The notes: generated from the letters alone by a model not told the origin. A DNA stretch of 20,925 nucleotides from Spirochaetaceae bacterium (GCA_031265635.1 JAISCK010000015.1:1-20925), one strand, 5' to 3'; shown: positions 6,760 to 13,520, counted from the stretch's first letter. Translations and numbers: made by a program.

Positions 6760-7593
6760 ATGACTCTTTTACAGCGGAACCGCCTCTTTAAGGTTGAAAT
6801 ATGTTTTGCGTCCCTGGCGCTTTTTATGATGCTGGTTATCTCTCTGACGGCCCTGCACGCGGCCCCCCAAACAGCGGCGGCGGCGGTACGCCGGGCGCCC
6901 GGAGTGCTGCAGCCCCTCCTCACCCGCATCTCCGGCCCCTGGCCCTACGCGCCCCTGGTGTCCATGATACTCGCCAGTATCTATGCCCTGGCCGCCCTGA
7001 TACTCATCCTGAATTTTTTTGAAAAAACAAATTCCCCTGAGATAATCTTTTTTGCCATGTTTGTTTTTTCCTTTAGTTTTGAACTGGTCCGCAGCATACT
7101 CCTCCTCAAGGACACGCTGCTTTTGTCCCAGGTATACCTGATAATCGCCTCGCGGATACTGTATTTTGGCCGGTATTTCGGGGTGTTTTGCCTTTTTGGG
7201 GCGAGCGTGTACGCGGCGGGCCTTGACATTCAAAAGCACGGCAACGTCCTCCTGATCGCCGTCATCATTACCCTGCTCATCGTCATCGGTATGCCCATAG
7301 ACAGTCTGGCCTGGAATTCCAGCCTGACCATGCTTTCAGGCTATGAGTCCATGTTTCTTCTGGCCCAGGCCGGAATAGCGCTTATCACCCTGTTGAGCTT
7401 CTTTGTTTCCGCCTATACCCAGCGTTCAAAAGAACATTTTATCATAGCCTGCGGCATGATCCTTACCCTGCTGGGAAGAAACATACTCTTTGCCGCCGAC
7501 ACCATCGCGGCCCTCCCCCTGGGCATAGCCTTCCTGTGCCTGGGGACCTGGCTCGCCTGCGACCAGCTTCATCATGTGTACCTCTGGCTCTGA
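6760..7593 (+). CDS. Multi-pass membrane protein of unknown function
   Basis: From ATG 6760 the product is 277 residues with about seven hydrophobic helices and short polar loops; the first helix begins near residue 12 (EICFASLALFMMLVISL). After a periplasm-sized loop rich in Ala, further helices follow at regular spacing to the C-terminus, which ends in a short polar tail. The layout of about seven helices recalls 7TM sensor or 7TMR-type domains, but there is no attached signalling domain and I cannot assign a family. An in-frame GTG at 6655 would add 35 residues that look non-coding and would place the candidate promoter inside the gene, so ATG 6760 is preferred. No Shine-Dalgarno is visible before it. 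Confidence 0.75.
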   Translation: MTLLQRNRLFKVEICFASLALFMMLVISLTALHAAPQTAAAAVRRAPGVLQPLLTRISGPWPYAPLVSMILASIYALAALILILNFFEKTNSPEIIFFAMFVFSFSFELVRSILLLKDTLLLSQVYLIIASRILYFGRYFGVFCLFGASVYAAGLDIQKHGNVLLIAVIITLLIVIGMPIDSLAWNSSLTMLSGYESMFLLAQAGIALITLLSFFVSAYTQRSKEHFIIACGMILTLLGRNILFAADTIAALPLGIAFLCLGTWLACDQLHHVYLWL

Positions 7594-7615
7594 TCGGTCG
7601 GACAGGGGCCCGCGC

Positions 7616-8203
7616 TCAGGCGGCGCAGCGTAGAACAAGGGTTACGGCAAGCCCCGTTATCAGGGGAATGGCAAGATTGTCGTAGTCTCCAAGGGGAAGC
7701 GCTTCCACCAGCATCGCCGCCAAAGCCCCGATGAGGGCCGGCCTTATGTCCCCGGTTACGAGGCCGGTCGAAACCAGGACGGCGGCAAAGCACACGCAGG
7801 ACCCCTCCACGCTCTTTCCAAAAAGAAAAGGCGGCCTGAAACGCCCCCAGAGCCTTCCGGCCAGGCTTGAAAGCCCGTCGCCAAAAGCCAGGGCGTAAAT
7901 CGCCGCCGCCGCCGCCGGAAAGGGAAAAAGGAGCAGGACCAGAAGGGCGCCCAGCCCCAGAGTTACCGGCCCCAGCACAAAACGCCCCCGGTCCCGGTTT
8001 CTCATGGCTATGGCGGTAAGGGGCGAAATCACGGGGATTTTTATGCCGTTAAAACGGAGCAGCTCAAAGACAACATACGCCAGCGTTCCACCTGCCAGCA
8101 GGGCAACGGTCATGACGCGGTTAAATGCCGCCAGGGGAACGCTCAGGGCGATAAGAAGATGTATCAGTTTGCGGACAACTTCGGTCCTGATTTTTTCCAG
8201 CAT
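7616..8203 (-). CDS. Dolichol/phytol-kinase-like (SEC59/COG0170) membrane protein
   Basis: A 195-residue, Leu/Ala-rich membrane protein. Family features are EVVRKLIHLLIALSVPLAA at the N-terminus, AFGDGLSSLAGRLWGR in the middle, KSVEGS just after it, and DYDNLAIPL near the C-terminus. These match the CTP-dependent polyprenol/phytol/dolichol kinase superfamily, also annotated as phosphatidate-cytidylyltransferase-like. The reaction would be phosphorylation of a long-chain isoprenoid alcohol at the membrane; the real substrate is not known. ATG 8203 has AGAGGG upstream; a longer frame to 8305 overlaps the dehydrogenase and is unlikely. It starts 10 nt after the D-lactate dehydrogenase stop, so the two are probably co-transcribed. 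Confidence 0.83.
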   Translation of the reverse strand: MLEKIRTEVVRKLIHLLIALSVPLAAFNRVMTVALLAGGTLAYVVFELLRFNGIKIPVISPLTAIAMRNRDRGRFVLGPVTLGLGALLVLLLFPFPAAAAAIYALAFGDGLSSLAGRLWGRFRPPFLFGKSVEGSCVCFAAVLVSTGLVTGDIRPALIGALAAMLVEALPLGDYDNLAIPLITGLAVTLVLRCAA

Positions 8204-8213
8204 CCGGCCCTCT

Positions 8214-9236
8214 TTAACACCCTCCGGTTCCCGCCGCGCTCGGCAGCTCCCAGGGGTTTTCTTCTCCCCGGACAAAGGCAACGCAGCTTTTAAGGGAATT
8301 TTCAACCATATCGCTTACTGTCTGATCAGTGTAGAAAGCAGTATGCGGGGTGAGTATCACATTGGGGTATGATTTCAGGACGGCAATGTCCCTGTTGGGA
8401 AGCACCCTGCCTTCAAGATTATTGTAGTAGAGGTAGCCTTCATCCTCCACCACATCAAGAGCCGCGGCGCCGATCTTGCCGCTTTCCAGCGCGTCAAGAA
8501 AAGCGGGCGTGTCAATCAGGGAACCCCGGGCCGTATTGATCAGGATGACCCCGTCCTTCATCTTTAAAAGCGAAGCATGGTTGATAATATGGTAATTATC
8601 CGCCGAAGCGGGTATGTGGAGCGAAATAATATCGGAAGCGGCGCAAAGCTCCTCCCAGCCCACATAGCGGGCATGGCGGCGCACCGCCTCAGTTTCAACC
8701 TTGTCATAAGCCAGAATCGTACAGCCGAAACCGCTTAAATGCTCAATGACCCGTTGGCCTATGCGGCCCGTCCCGGCAATGCCCACGGTAAGATTACCAA
8801 GATTCCGCCCCTGGACCCCGCCCTGAAGTGAAAAATCCTGGGCCAGCGCCAGGCGCGAAATATTCTTGATATTCCTGATGGCCATAAGCATGAACATCAC
8901 CGTATAGTTTGAAACCGCGTCAGGCGCGTAACTCACGTTACCCACCCGCATACCCAGTTCCAGAGCGCATTTCATGTCAATGTGGTCATAGCCTATACTC
9001 CGGGTAGAAATAAACCTCACCCCCCGTTCAAAAAGGGCCCTGAGTATGGGAGGAGTCATGGGCGTCGTAATGATACTAATACAGGTACAGCCTTCAGCCA
9101 GCGCCGCAGTCTCCTCATCGGGAACAGCCCCGCTTTTTGAAAGCTCCACATTCGGCTGCCCGCCGAAAAAGGCAAAATATTCAACCTCATCCTGCCTGCA
9201 GCTATACGCCAGAATCTTCACCTTTTTTTCGGCCAT
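8214..9236 (-). CDS. VanH-like D-lactate dehydrogenase / D-2-hydroxyacid dehydrogenase
   Basis: The 340-residue protein contains an NAD-binding motif GTGRIG (155-160), catalytic Arg237 (NTARGSL), Glu264 (DVVEDEG) and His298 (TPHTAFY). The segment ISTRSIGYDHID followed by NVSYAPDAVSNYT is strongly reminiscent of VanH, the pyruvate reductase of vancomycin-resistance operons, and of fermentative D-LDHs. It should reduce pyruvate to D-lactate in the cytoplasm. ATG 9236 is chosen since the extra 34 residues back to 9338 look non-coding and contain the promoter at 9243-9271. No VanA/VanB-type D-Ala-D-Lac ligase is nearby, so a fermentation role is more likely than drug resistance. Confidence 0.9.
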   Translation of the reverse strand: MAEKKVKILAYSCRQDEVEYFAFFGGQPNVELSKSGAVPDEETAALAEGCTCISIITTPMTPPILRALFERGVRFISTRSIGYDHIDMKCALELGMRVGNVSYAPDAVSNYTVMFMLMAIRNIKNISRLALAQDFSLQGGVQGRNLGNLTVGIAGTGRIGQRVIEHLSGFGCTILAYDKVETEAVRRHARYVGWEELCAASDIISLHIPASADNYHIINHASLLKMKDGVILINTARGSLIDTPAFLDALESGKIGAAALDVVEDEGYLYYNNLEGRVLPNRDIAVLKSYPNVILTPHTAFYTDQTVSDMVENSLKSCVAFVRGEENPWELPSAAGTGGC

Positions 9237-9242
9237 AAAGCC

Positions 9243-9271
9243 ACTATACAGCCTGAAAGACCTTAATACAA
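9243..9271 (-). promoter_or_regulatory. Sigma-70-type promoter abutting the D-LDH start codon
   Basis: On the minus strand TTGTAT (9271-9266), 17-nt spacer, TATAGT (9248-9243), then six nt and ATG at 9236. The predicted transcription start is the A of the start codon. Confidence 0.6.
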
Positions 9272-9299
9272 TGAGGGAGGCAGTAAGGCCGGTGAAGGC

Positions 9300-9328
9300 T
9301 TTACTTTCATCAATAAAGCGGCTATAGT
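9300..9328 (+). promoter_or_regulatory. Promoter of tRNA-Val
   Basis: TTTACT, 17-nt spacer, TATAGT; the predicted start is near 9335, about 15 nt before the mature tRNA. It is divergent from and close to the D-LDH promoter. Confidence 0.6.
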
Positions 9329-9349
9329 AATAAACCATGACCGATTAGC

Positions 9350-9421
9350 GGGCGATTAACTCAGCGGGAGAGTGCTACCTTCACACGGTAGAAGTCACTG
9401 GTTCAAATCCAGTATCGCCCA
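9350..9421 (+). tRNA. tRNA-Val (anticodon CAC)
   Basis: A full cloverleaf of 72 nt: acceptor GGGCGAT/ATCGCCC, D stem ACTC/GAGT, anticodon stem CTACC/GGTAG with loop TTCACAC (anticodon CAC, decoding GTG), variable loop AAGTC, T stem ACTGG/CCAGT with loop TTCAAAT, discriminator A at 9421. CCA is not encoded. Its last 25 nt are repeated with one change at 10399-10423. Confidence 0.95.
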
Positions 9422-9455
9422 ATGTTAATTCTTTATTATATAAGGAATTAGAGAA

Positions 9456-9480
9456 TAAAAAGCGGGTTTTACCCCGCCTT
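9456..9480 (-). terminator. Terminator of the lipoprotein gene
   Basis: On the minus strand GCGGG, loop GTAAAA, CCCGC, then TTTTTATT. It lies 25 nt past the stop codon of the lipoprotein gene and also separates it from the convergent tRNA. Confidence 0.75.
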
Positions 9481-9501
9481 AAAAAACGACACGCTTTCAA
9501 C

Positions 9502-10032
9502 TCAGTTAGAAAAATTCGCGTCCTTAAAATCGGCAATCGAAAAAGATTGCGGGTTTGTAGGGTTGCTTATTGTGGCGGGTGTAGAACCACTGCCGACATA
9601 TATTTTCGCTAAATCAAACTGCCGTATAACACGACCCTCCCAACTTCCCGTAGTCATCCACAAAGGAACCAGAATAATATAATAATTACCGGCGGGTATT
9701 GTTATGTTTGGTTCCGAGGAAGTAAAACCCCACATACCATTAAAGGAATCCGCGTCATAATCAGTGGTGCTGTTGGGTTTCGGTTGCTTAAAATTGGCGT
9801 TAAAATTATTATTCATATTTTCAATTATTGCCATTCCAGTAGGGACTGGTTGTCTGTCGTTACGGTTTTGAAAATCATTTGTAGCGGTTCTAAAAGCGGA
9901 ATAATCAGAGTCCTTAATCAACCAAACCACAACACCGCCCGATTTTCCCTTGTCAGCATTTCCAGTAGTGGCACACCCAAACAACAACCCAAAAACCAAA
10001 AGAACCATTAAACCAAGAATAACCTTTTTCAT
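9502..10032 (-). CDS. Predicted lipoprotein of unknown function
   Basis: The 176-residue product opens with MKKVILGLMVLLVFGLLFGC, a lipoprotein signal with Cys20 as the lipidation site (LLFGC lipobox), followed by the polar linker ATTGNADKGKSGG. The mature domain has no recognised family. It contains an Asn-rich part (ENMNNNFNANF) and strand-like stretches such as NYYIILVPLW and AKIYVGSG, suggesting a small beta-sandwich. GGAAGGGGTG stands 5 nt before ATG 10032, which rejects an upstream ATG at 10176. It is the only gene between the two copies of the tRNA-Val 3' end and has its own terminator, so it may be foreign cargo. Confidence 0.8.
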   Translation of the reverse strand: MKKVILGLMVLLVFGLLFGCATTGNADKGKSGGVVVWLIKDSDYSAFRTATNDFQNRNDRQPVPTGMAIIENMNNNFNANFKQPKPNSTTDYDADSFNGMWGFTSSEPNITIPAGNYYIILVPLWMTTGSWEGRVIRQFDLAKIYVGSGSTPATISNPTNPQSFSIADFKDANFSN

Positions 10033-10398
10033 TTTCACCCCTTCCAAAAAATATATTAAACAAGGCAACGCCCATTGAAATCTTAGATTATCTCTTGCTG
10101 AAAAGACAAGAGGCGGCTCCGTTCCATTTTGGCATTTAAAATTCTTTCTTTTTCTCTTAACGTTCCCCGAACGCAAAAACCAGGAATTTTATGTATATAG
10201 GATAATTCATTTTGGAGCAGTTAAGAGCCTTTTGACACTACCTATAATGTCATAGGGGCGCTATCGTATGATAGCAAAAAGTTTTTTGACGGACAGCGAA
10301 AAGCGACGAGAAAGACTTTGTAATTTTTGAATTTATGATCTTGGCCGTTTCCTAACTCCTTATTCTGTAATGAATTAGAGACACTCAAAAAAGGGAAT
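10033..10398. other. Gene-free AT-rich segment with a perfect hairpin
   Basis: No credible gene is seen here. It holds a perfect 6-bp palindrome, GCTATC/GATAGC with loop GTAT (10260-10275), followed by A5 and T6 runs, and an isolated TATAAT (10243-10248) inside a TGACA/TGTCA inverted repeat (10233-10252). The hairpin includes the first of three TATCGTAT copies. Confidence 0.5.
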
Positions 10399-10423
10399 AC
10401 TGGTTCAAATCCAATATCGCCCA
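10399..10423 (+). repeat. Duplicated 3' end of tRNA-Val (attR-like remnant)
   Basis: The 25 nt match 9397-9421 except for A instead of G at 10413, which breaks a T-stem base pair. The sequence upstream of 10399 does not resemble the rest of a tRNA, so this is not a decayed second tRNA gene but a 3' fragment. Confidence 0.8.
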
Positions 10424-10458
10424 TGTTTTTACGAAACTTTCCTTTTATAGAATTTCCC

Positions 10459-10488
10459 TTGACATGTTATACAGTATCGTATTACAAT
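10459..10488 (+). promoter_or_regulatory. Promoter and candidate operator of the BrnA-like gene
   Basis: TTGACA (10459-10464), 18-nt spacer, TACAAT (10483-10488). The motif TATCGTAT (10475-10482) fills the end of the spacer next to the -10. Copies also occur at 10262-10269 and 10540-10547. Antitoxins of this type usually repress their own promoter, so an operator is likely by inference. Confidence 0.55.
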
Positions 10489-10531
10489 AATCTATGGAAG
10501 AGCGCGGAGAAACACGAGAGGAGAAGCTATA

Positions 10532-10867
10532 ATGGGTACTATCGTATCGACAATAAGGGTTGGTCAAAAGCCGACTAAAGAGGAGCGCAAGCGGATAAGG
10601 GCGGAGATAAAGGCGGCGAAGAAAATGCCCCCTGTCTTCGATCCCGAATGTCCGCCCTCTACGCCGGAAGCCCTGGCGGAGTTTGCGGCAATGGCCAGGG
10701 AGATCAGGAAAAACCGGAGGACCCCCGCCCCTGTGGTCGCGCTACGGCTCAAGCCCGATGTCCTTTCAAAATACAAGGCGCTGGGAAAGGGCTACACCAG
10801 CATAATGGCCGATGTGCTGGACTATGTGGCCGATAACCCGGAGATCCTCTCAAAGGCTCACCGGTGA
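10532..10867 (+). CDS. BrnA-like antitoxin
   Basis: The 111-residue protein has a basic N-terminal region (EERKRIRAEIKAAKK), a middle segment FDPECPPSTPEALAEFA, and a C-terminal VVALRLKPDVLSKYKALGKGYTSIMADVL, which is the ribbon-helix-helix-like DNA-binding and dimerisation part of BrnA antitoxins (usual pattern V-x-L-R-L-D-x-D-V-L ... GKGY-x-x-x-x-N-x-x-L). BrnA neutralises the BrnT ribonuclease toxin and represses the operon. GAGGAG lies 8 nt before ATG 10532. In canonical modules brnT comes first; here no intact toxin precedes it, and the following gene is only a BrnT fragment fused to antitoxin-like sequence. Confidence 0.72.
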   Translation: MGTIVSTIRVGQKPTKEERKRIRAEIKAAKKMPPVFDPECPPSTPEALAEFAAMAREIRKNRRTPAPVVALRLKPDVLSKYKALGKGYTSIMADVLDYVADNPEILSKAHR

Positions 10868-10909
10868 ACCCTGCCCCGCAGTCCACCTTCGCTCTAAGTA
10901 CGCATGGCC

Positions 10910-10934
10910 TCCGGGCCGGTATAGTATACCGGAC
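10910..10934. repeat. 25-bp palindromic repeat, copy 1
   Basis: Contains the perfect 17-nt palindrome CCGGTATAGTATACCGG (10916-10932), preceded by TCCGGG and followed by AC. It is shared with 11308-11332 except for one base. It lies 39 nt upstream of the BrnT/BrnA fusion gene. Confidence 0.75.
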
Positions 10935-10972
10935 AGGGAATGTATTTTACCTAAAAGCAGGTTATACTTGAT

Positions 10973-11278
10973 ATGGAATTTGAGTGGTATTCCGAAAAGG
11001 AACGCATAAACATTGAAAAGCATGGTATTGATTTGGAGATGGTCAAACAGGTCTTTGACGATCCGTCCTCTGAACAGAAGGAACGCATAAAAGCGGCGCG
11101 AAAGAGACATGCGGCCGTTGATCCGGGCTGTGAAAAACTCACTCCGGAGGAACTCATACAGTGGCATCCGGCAAGAGGTATATCCTGGGAGGAGCGGGCG
11201 CGGGCCATGCGGGCGGCGGGTATAACAGACCCGAAGCAGAAAGAAGTCTCTGTTTTGGGGGCGGTATCAAACAAATGA
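10973..11278 (+). CDS. BrnT N-terminus fused to BrnA-like sequence (remnant or hybrid)
   Basis: The first 33 residues (MEFEWYSEKERINIEKHGID, then LEMVKQVFDDP) are a textbook BrnT toxin start. BrnT should continue with a beta-sheet ending in S-A-R-K-A, but the frame switches to IKAARKRHAAVDPGCEKLTPEEL, which matches the N-terminal region of the antitoxin at 10532 (IKAAKKMPPVFDPECPPSTPEAL). The tail (HPARGISWEERARAMRAAGI) is unassigned. An in-frame deletion in a brnT-brnA operon would create this product. It lacks most of the toxin fold, so it is unlikely to be an active RNase. A TATACT box ends 4 nt before ATG, with no Shine-Dalgarno. Two palindromic repeats bracket the gene. Confidence 0.65.
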   Translation: MEFEWYSEKERINIEKHGIDLEMVKQVFDDPSSEQKERIKAARKRHAAVDPGCEKLTPEELIQWHPARGISWEERARAMRAAGITDPKQKEVSVLGAVSNK

Positions 11279-11296
11279 ACCTCGATCATCGGGCAC

Positions 11297-11332
11297 CCGG
11301 CATACTATCCGGGCCGGAATAGTATACCGGAC
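11297..11332. repeat. Palindromic repeat, copy 2, within a 34-nt hairpin
   Basis: The 25-nt repeat (11308-11332) is embedded in a longer inverted repeat. CCGGCATACTAT (11297-11308) pairs with ATAGTATACCGG (11319-11330) with one mismatch, around a CCGG-G-CCGG centre. There is no T-run, so it is not a standard terminator, though it lies between convergent genes. Confidence 0.72.
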
Positions 11333-11351
11333 GGAAATGCCGCACGCCCGG

Positions 11352-11936
11352 TTACATTCTTATCCTGTACGCGATGTCAAAAAAGAAGGTATTAAACATT
11401 TTAAGATAATCATCGGAGATGCTCATATAATCAAGAAACGAAAAGCCATTGCGGTGCCGCACTCCGGTTCCCAGGGACAGGAAGTGGCGGCTGTAGTTCC
11501 TGAACACCGGTATATCCACGCCGGTCCTGAGCTTTCCGGTATAGGCAAAATGGTTCAGCGTAATATTTGAAAGGCTGATGCCCGCGTTGGCGGTAATGCT
11601 GAATATATCCCTAAAGGGGTACACTGTTATACCCAGGACCATGTAGATGTCAAAAATTTTCGTGGCAAGGGGGATCTGGATGAGCATGCTCTGGTGCATA
11701 AACCAGTACTCCGACTGGGTGAGCAGGCCCAGGTCATAGGGCGTAAGATACAGCGCCGAACCGTCTCCGGAAAACACATGATCATAGGAAACGGAGAAAT
11801 CGGCAAAAAAGCCCCTGGTCCGTATCCTGTTTTGGGCAGAGAGAAAAGGGGCCGTAAACAGGCTGAAAACAAGCGCCGCAAGAAGCAGGGGTTTTCTGAA
11901 GCATCCGGGGCATCCAAGGGGTTTCTGTCTTCTCAC
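11352..11936 (-). CDS. Predicted outer-membrane protein linked to TolC
   Basis: The 194-residue product (GTG start at 11936, GAGG nine nt upstream) has a signal peptide ending FLSAQ near residue 35 and a mature region of alternating strand-like segments (FFADFSVSYDHVF, YLTPYDLGLL, GITVYPFRDIF, FLSLGTGVRH), typical of an outer-membrane barrel. I do not recognise a family. An alternative ATG at 12002 would overlap the tolC end by 14 nt and add a longer basic leader. It lies directly downstream of the TolC gene on the same strand, so it is probably co-transcribed and may assist export or envelope integrity; that role is inferred. Confidence 0.7.
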   Translation of the reverse strand: MRRQKPLGCPGCFRKPLLLAALVFSLFTAPFLSAQNRIRTRGFFADFSVSYDHVFSGDGSALYLTPYDLGLLTQSEYWFMHQSMLIQIPLATKIFDIYMVLGITVYPFRDIFSITANAGISLSNITLNHFAYTGKLRTGVDIPVFRNYSRHFLSLGTGVRHRNGFSFLDYMSISDDYLKMFNTFFFDIAYRIRM

Positions 11937-11988
11937 TGCGCAGGACCTCAACCAGCTTGTCCGGGAACTGATGTTCCGGCAGGTTTCA

Positions 11989-13470
11989 CTATTGAATATC
12001 ATCAGGGAGGTAGTCAATACCCAATACGTTTTCCAGCCGGAGGGTGAGGAGCAGGGCGGAAAGTTCTTCCTTAACCAGATCAATACGGTTTGTGTACCAG
12101 GCAAGTTCATGGGTAAGAAAAATCCGCTCCTCCCCGTAGCCCGTTTCCCAGGCGCTTTCCGCCTGTTCCTTCCGGGCGTTTTCCGCTTCAACCTTGAGGA
12201 GAAGGTATTCCTGCCTGCGCCGGGAAACATCAAGCTCATTGAGGGTGTTTTCGAGGTATTCCTCAAGGTCCTGACGGCCCTTCTCGGCGTCAAGGCGGGC
12301 CTGAACCGCCGTTTCTTCTTTCTGCTGTATGCTGCTCCTCATGGCGCCGCCGTCAAAGAGGAGGGCCCTGATGCCGAGGGTAATGGTGAGGTTTGCTTCA
12401 TTTTCCGTATCCCAGCCATTTTGAATAAAGGGAAAGCGGGGCCCTGAAAACGCAAGTTCGGCAAAAAGACCAAGCTCCGGCTTGCCCACGGACTGTCCCC
12501 TGGCAGCGGCGAGGAGGTTTTCACTGGCCCTGGCCTTTAGTTCAAGGAGCCTGAGGGAATCATTATCCTGCCTGAGCAACGAAAAGAGGGATGCCCTGTC
12601 TTCCCCGGAATAGCTCCGGCGGCGGTACGGGTCCTGCCCGCCGGCGGCCAAAAGATACGGCGGAAACTCAATGTCCTCAAAGGCCAGGCCGGCTATGCCG
12701 GTAAGGTTTCGCAGGGCAAGGAGGATTCTTGCCGACTGTTCCCTGCTTTCGTAAGCGGCGAGATTCACCTCGGCGGCAAGGAGCCGGGCTTCAAGAAGAT
12801 CGGTATTAAGTATGAAACCCGAGGCGTAACTTTCTTCGGAGAGAAAAATAAGCCTCTGCGCCTTGTGTTCCTGTTCGGCAAGAATTGTCCGTATCTCCTC
12901 AAGAACGGCAAGGGTGGCAAGATAACTGTCCACGGCAGTATGAAGATTGCGTTCTTCAAGGCCCTGGCCTATGATGCCCGCCTCATAACCCAGGCCAGCG
13001 GCTTCTATCGAATGTTGAATTCTCCCCCAGGTAAAAACCGGCTGCTCCAGGGTAAGGCCGAATTTGTAGTGGTTTTTTTCACTCAGAGTAAAGGTCATAT
13101 CCTCTCCGGGCAGGGGAGGCACTACGGGCGGATAGCCGGGGAAAAGAGATCCGGCTTTAACCCTGAGCCCCGGGGGATTGGTGAGGTAACTCAAATCCGA
13201 ACTGATCCGCAGCGTGGGAAATTGCGCGGCCCGCGCCCCGGAGAGAAGCGCCCTGGTTTCGCGGGTCCTGCTTTGCGCCGCAAGATACGCGCTGTTAAAG
13301 CTCCTTGCGGACATGATGAGACCGGCGCGGTTCCATTTTCTTGATTCATGTTCCTGTCCGAAAGCTGAATGGGCGGAGAACAAAAATAAAAGTACCGCAA
13401 TACTACAGTACTTCCAACGAAACTCCCTAAAAAAGAAAATAAATAAAATAGTCATATTGTTAAATATCAT
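11989..13470 (-). CDS. TolC-family outer-membrane efflux protein
   Basis: The 493-residue product has two OEP repeats: long amphipathic, Ala/Glu/Arg-rich helices (for example FNSAYLAAQSRTRETRALL and the C-terminal half), plus strand segments such as FGLTLEQPVFTWGRIQ and LTITLGIRALLFDGGAMRSS, which are the classic TolC landmarks near the repeat ends. A hydrophobic leader ends AHSAFGQ near residue 38. It forms the outer-membrane duct for the divergent membrane-fusion and RND genes. The start is uncertain: ATG 13470 has GAGG very close, and TTG 13473 or ATG 13455 are possible. The N-terminus is unusually hydrophobic before the signal peptide. Confidence 0.9.
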   Translation of the reverse strand: MIFNNMTILFIFFFREFRWKYCSIAVLLFLFSAHSAFGQEHESRKWNRAGLIMSARSFNSAYLAAQSRTRETRALLSGARAAQFPTLRISSDLSYLTNPPGLRVKAGSLFPGYPPVVPPLPGEDMTFTLSEKNHYKFGLTLEQPVFTWGRIQHSIEAAGLGYEAGIIGQGLEERNLHTAVDSYLATLAVLEEIRTILAEQEHKAQRLIFLSEESYASGFILNTDLLEARLLAAEVNLAAYESREQSARILLALRNLTGIAGLAFEDIEFPPYLLAAGGQDPYRRRSYSGEDRASLFSLLRQDNDSLRLLELKARASENLLAAARGQSVGKPELGLFAELAFSGPRFPFIQNGWDTENEANLTITLGIRALLFDGGAMRSSIQQKEETAVQARLDAEKGRQDLEEYLENTLNELDVSRRRQEYLLLKVEAENARKEQAESAWETGYGEERIFLTHELAWYTNRIDLVKEELSALLLTLRLENVLGIDYLPDDIQ

Positions 13471-13485
13471 CAACCTCGTTACTAT
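13457..13485 (+). promoter_or_regulatory. Candidate promoter of the RND efflux genes
   Basis: TTGTTA, 17-nt spacer, TACTAT, about 35 nt before ATG 13521. It overlaps the start of the divergent tolC gene. On the other strand a TATAAT (13489-13484) could be the tolC -10 box, so the two transcripts may compete. No palindromic operator or adjacent repressor gene was seen. Confidence 0.4.
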
Positions 13486-13520
13486 TATAACTACAATTAA
13501 TAAAAAGGAGAAGAGGTACG

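Larger units (their letters stand above)
9397..10423. mobile_element. Possible tRNA-integrated 1-kb genomic islet
   Basis: The 3' quarter of tRNA-Val (9397-9421) is duplicated in direct orientation at 10399-10423. The DNA between is AT-rich compared with its flanks and holds one lipoprotein gene and no integrase. Site-specific integration into tRNA 3' ends leaves exactly this arrangement (attL in the intact tRNA, attR as a 3' remnant). With no integrase the islet would be a decayed or trans-mobilised remnant. This is inference from the repeat. Confidence 0.45.

Noticed and set aside
9237..9338. N-terminal extension of the D-LDH back to ATG 9338
   Set aside because: The 34 extra residues do not resemble the family, and the promoter at 9243-9271 lies inside them; ATG 9236 aligns with the usual start.
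10221..10252. Possible IS256-like end (TTTTGACACTACC)
   Set aside because: It resembles some insertion-sequence ends, but there is no partner repeat or transposase nearby; the match is too short to claim.
10399..10423. Decayed second tRNA gene
   Set aside because: Only the T arm and 3' acceptor strand are present; the sequence upstream has no D arm, anticodon stem or 5' acceptor strand.
10242..10424. 60-codon minus-strand frame ending near the tRNA remnant
   Set aside because: Its start lies in the duplicated tRNA 3' end, it crosses the 10260 hairpin, and there is no ribosome site.
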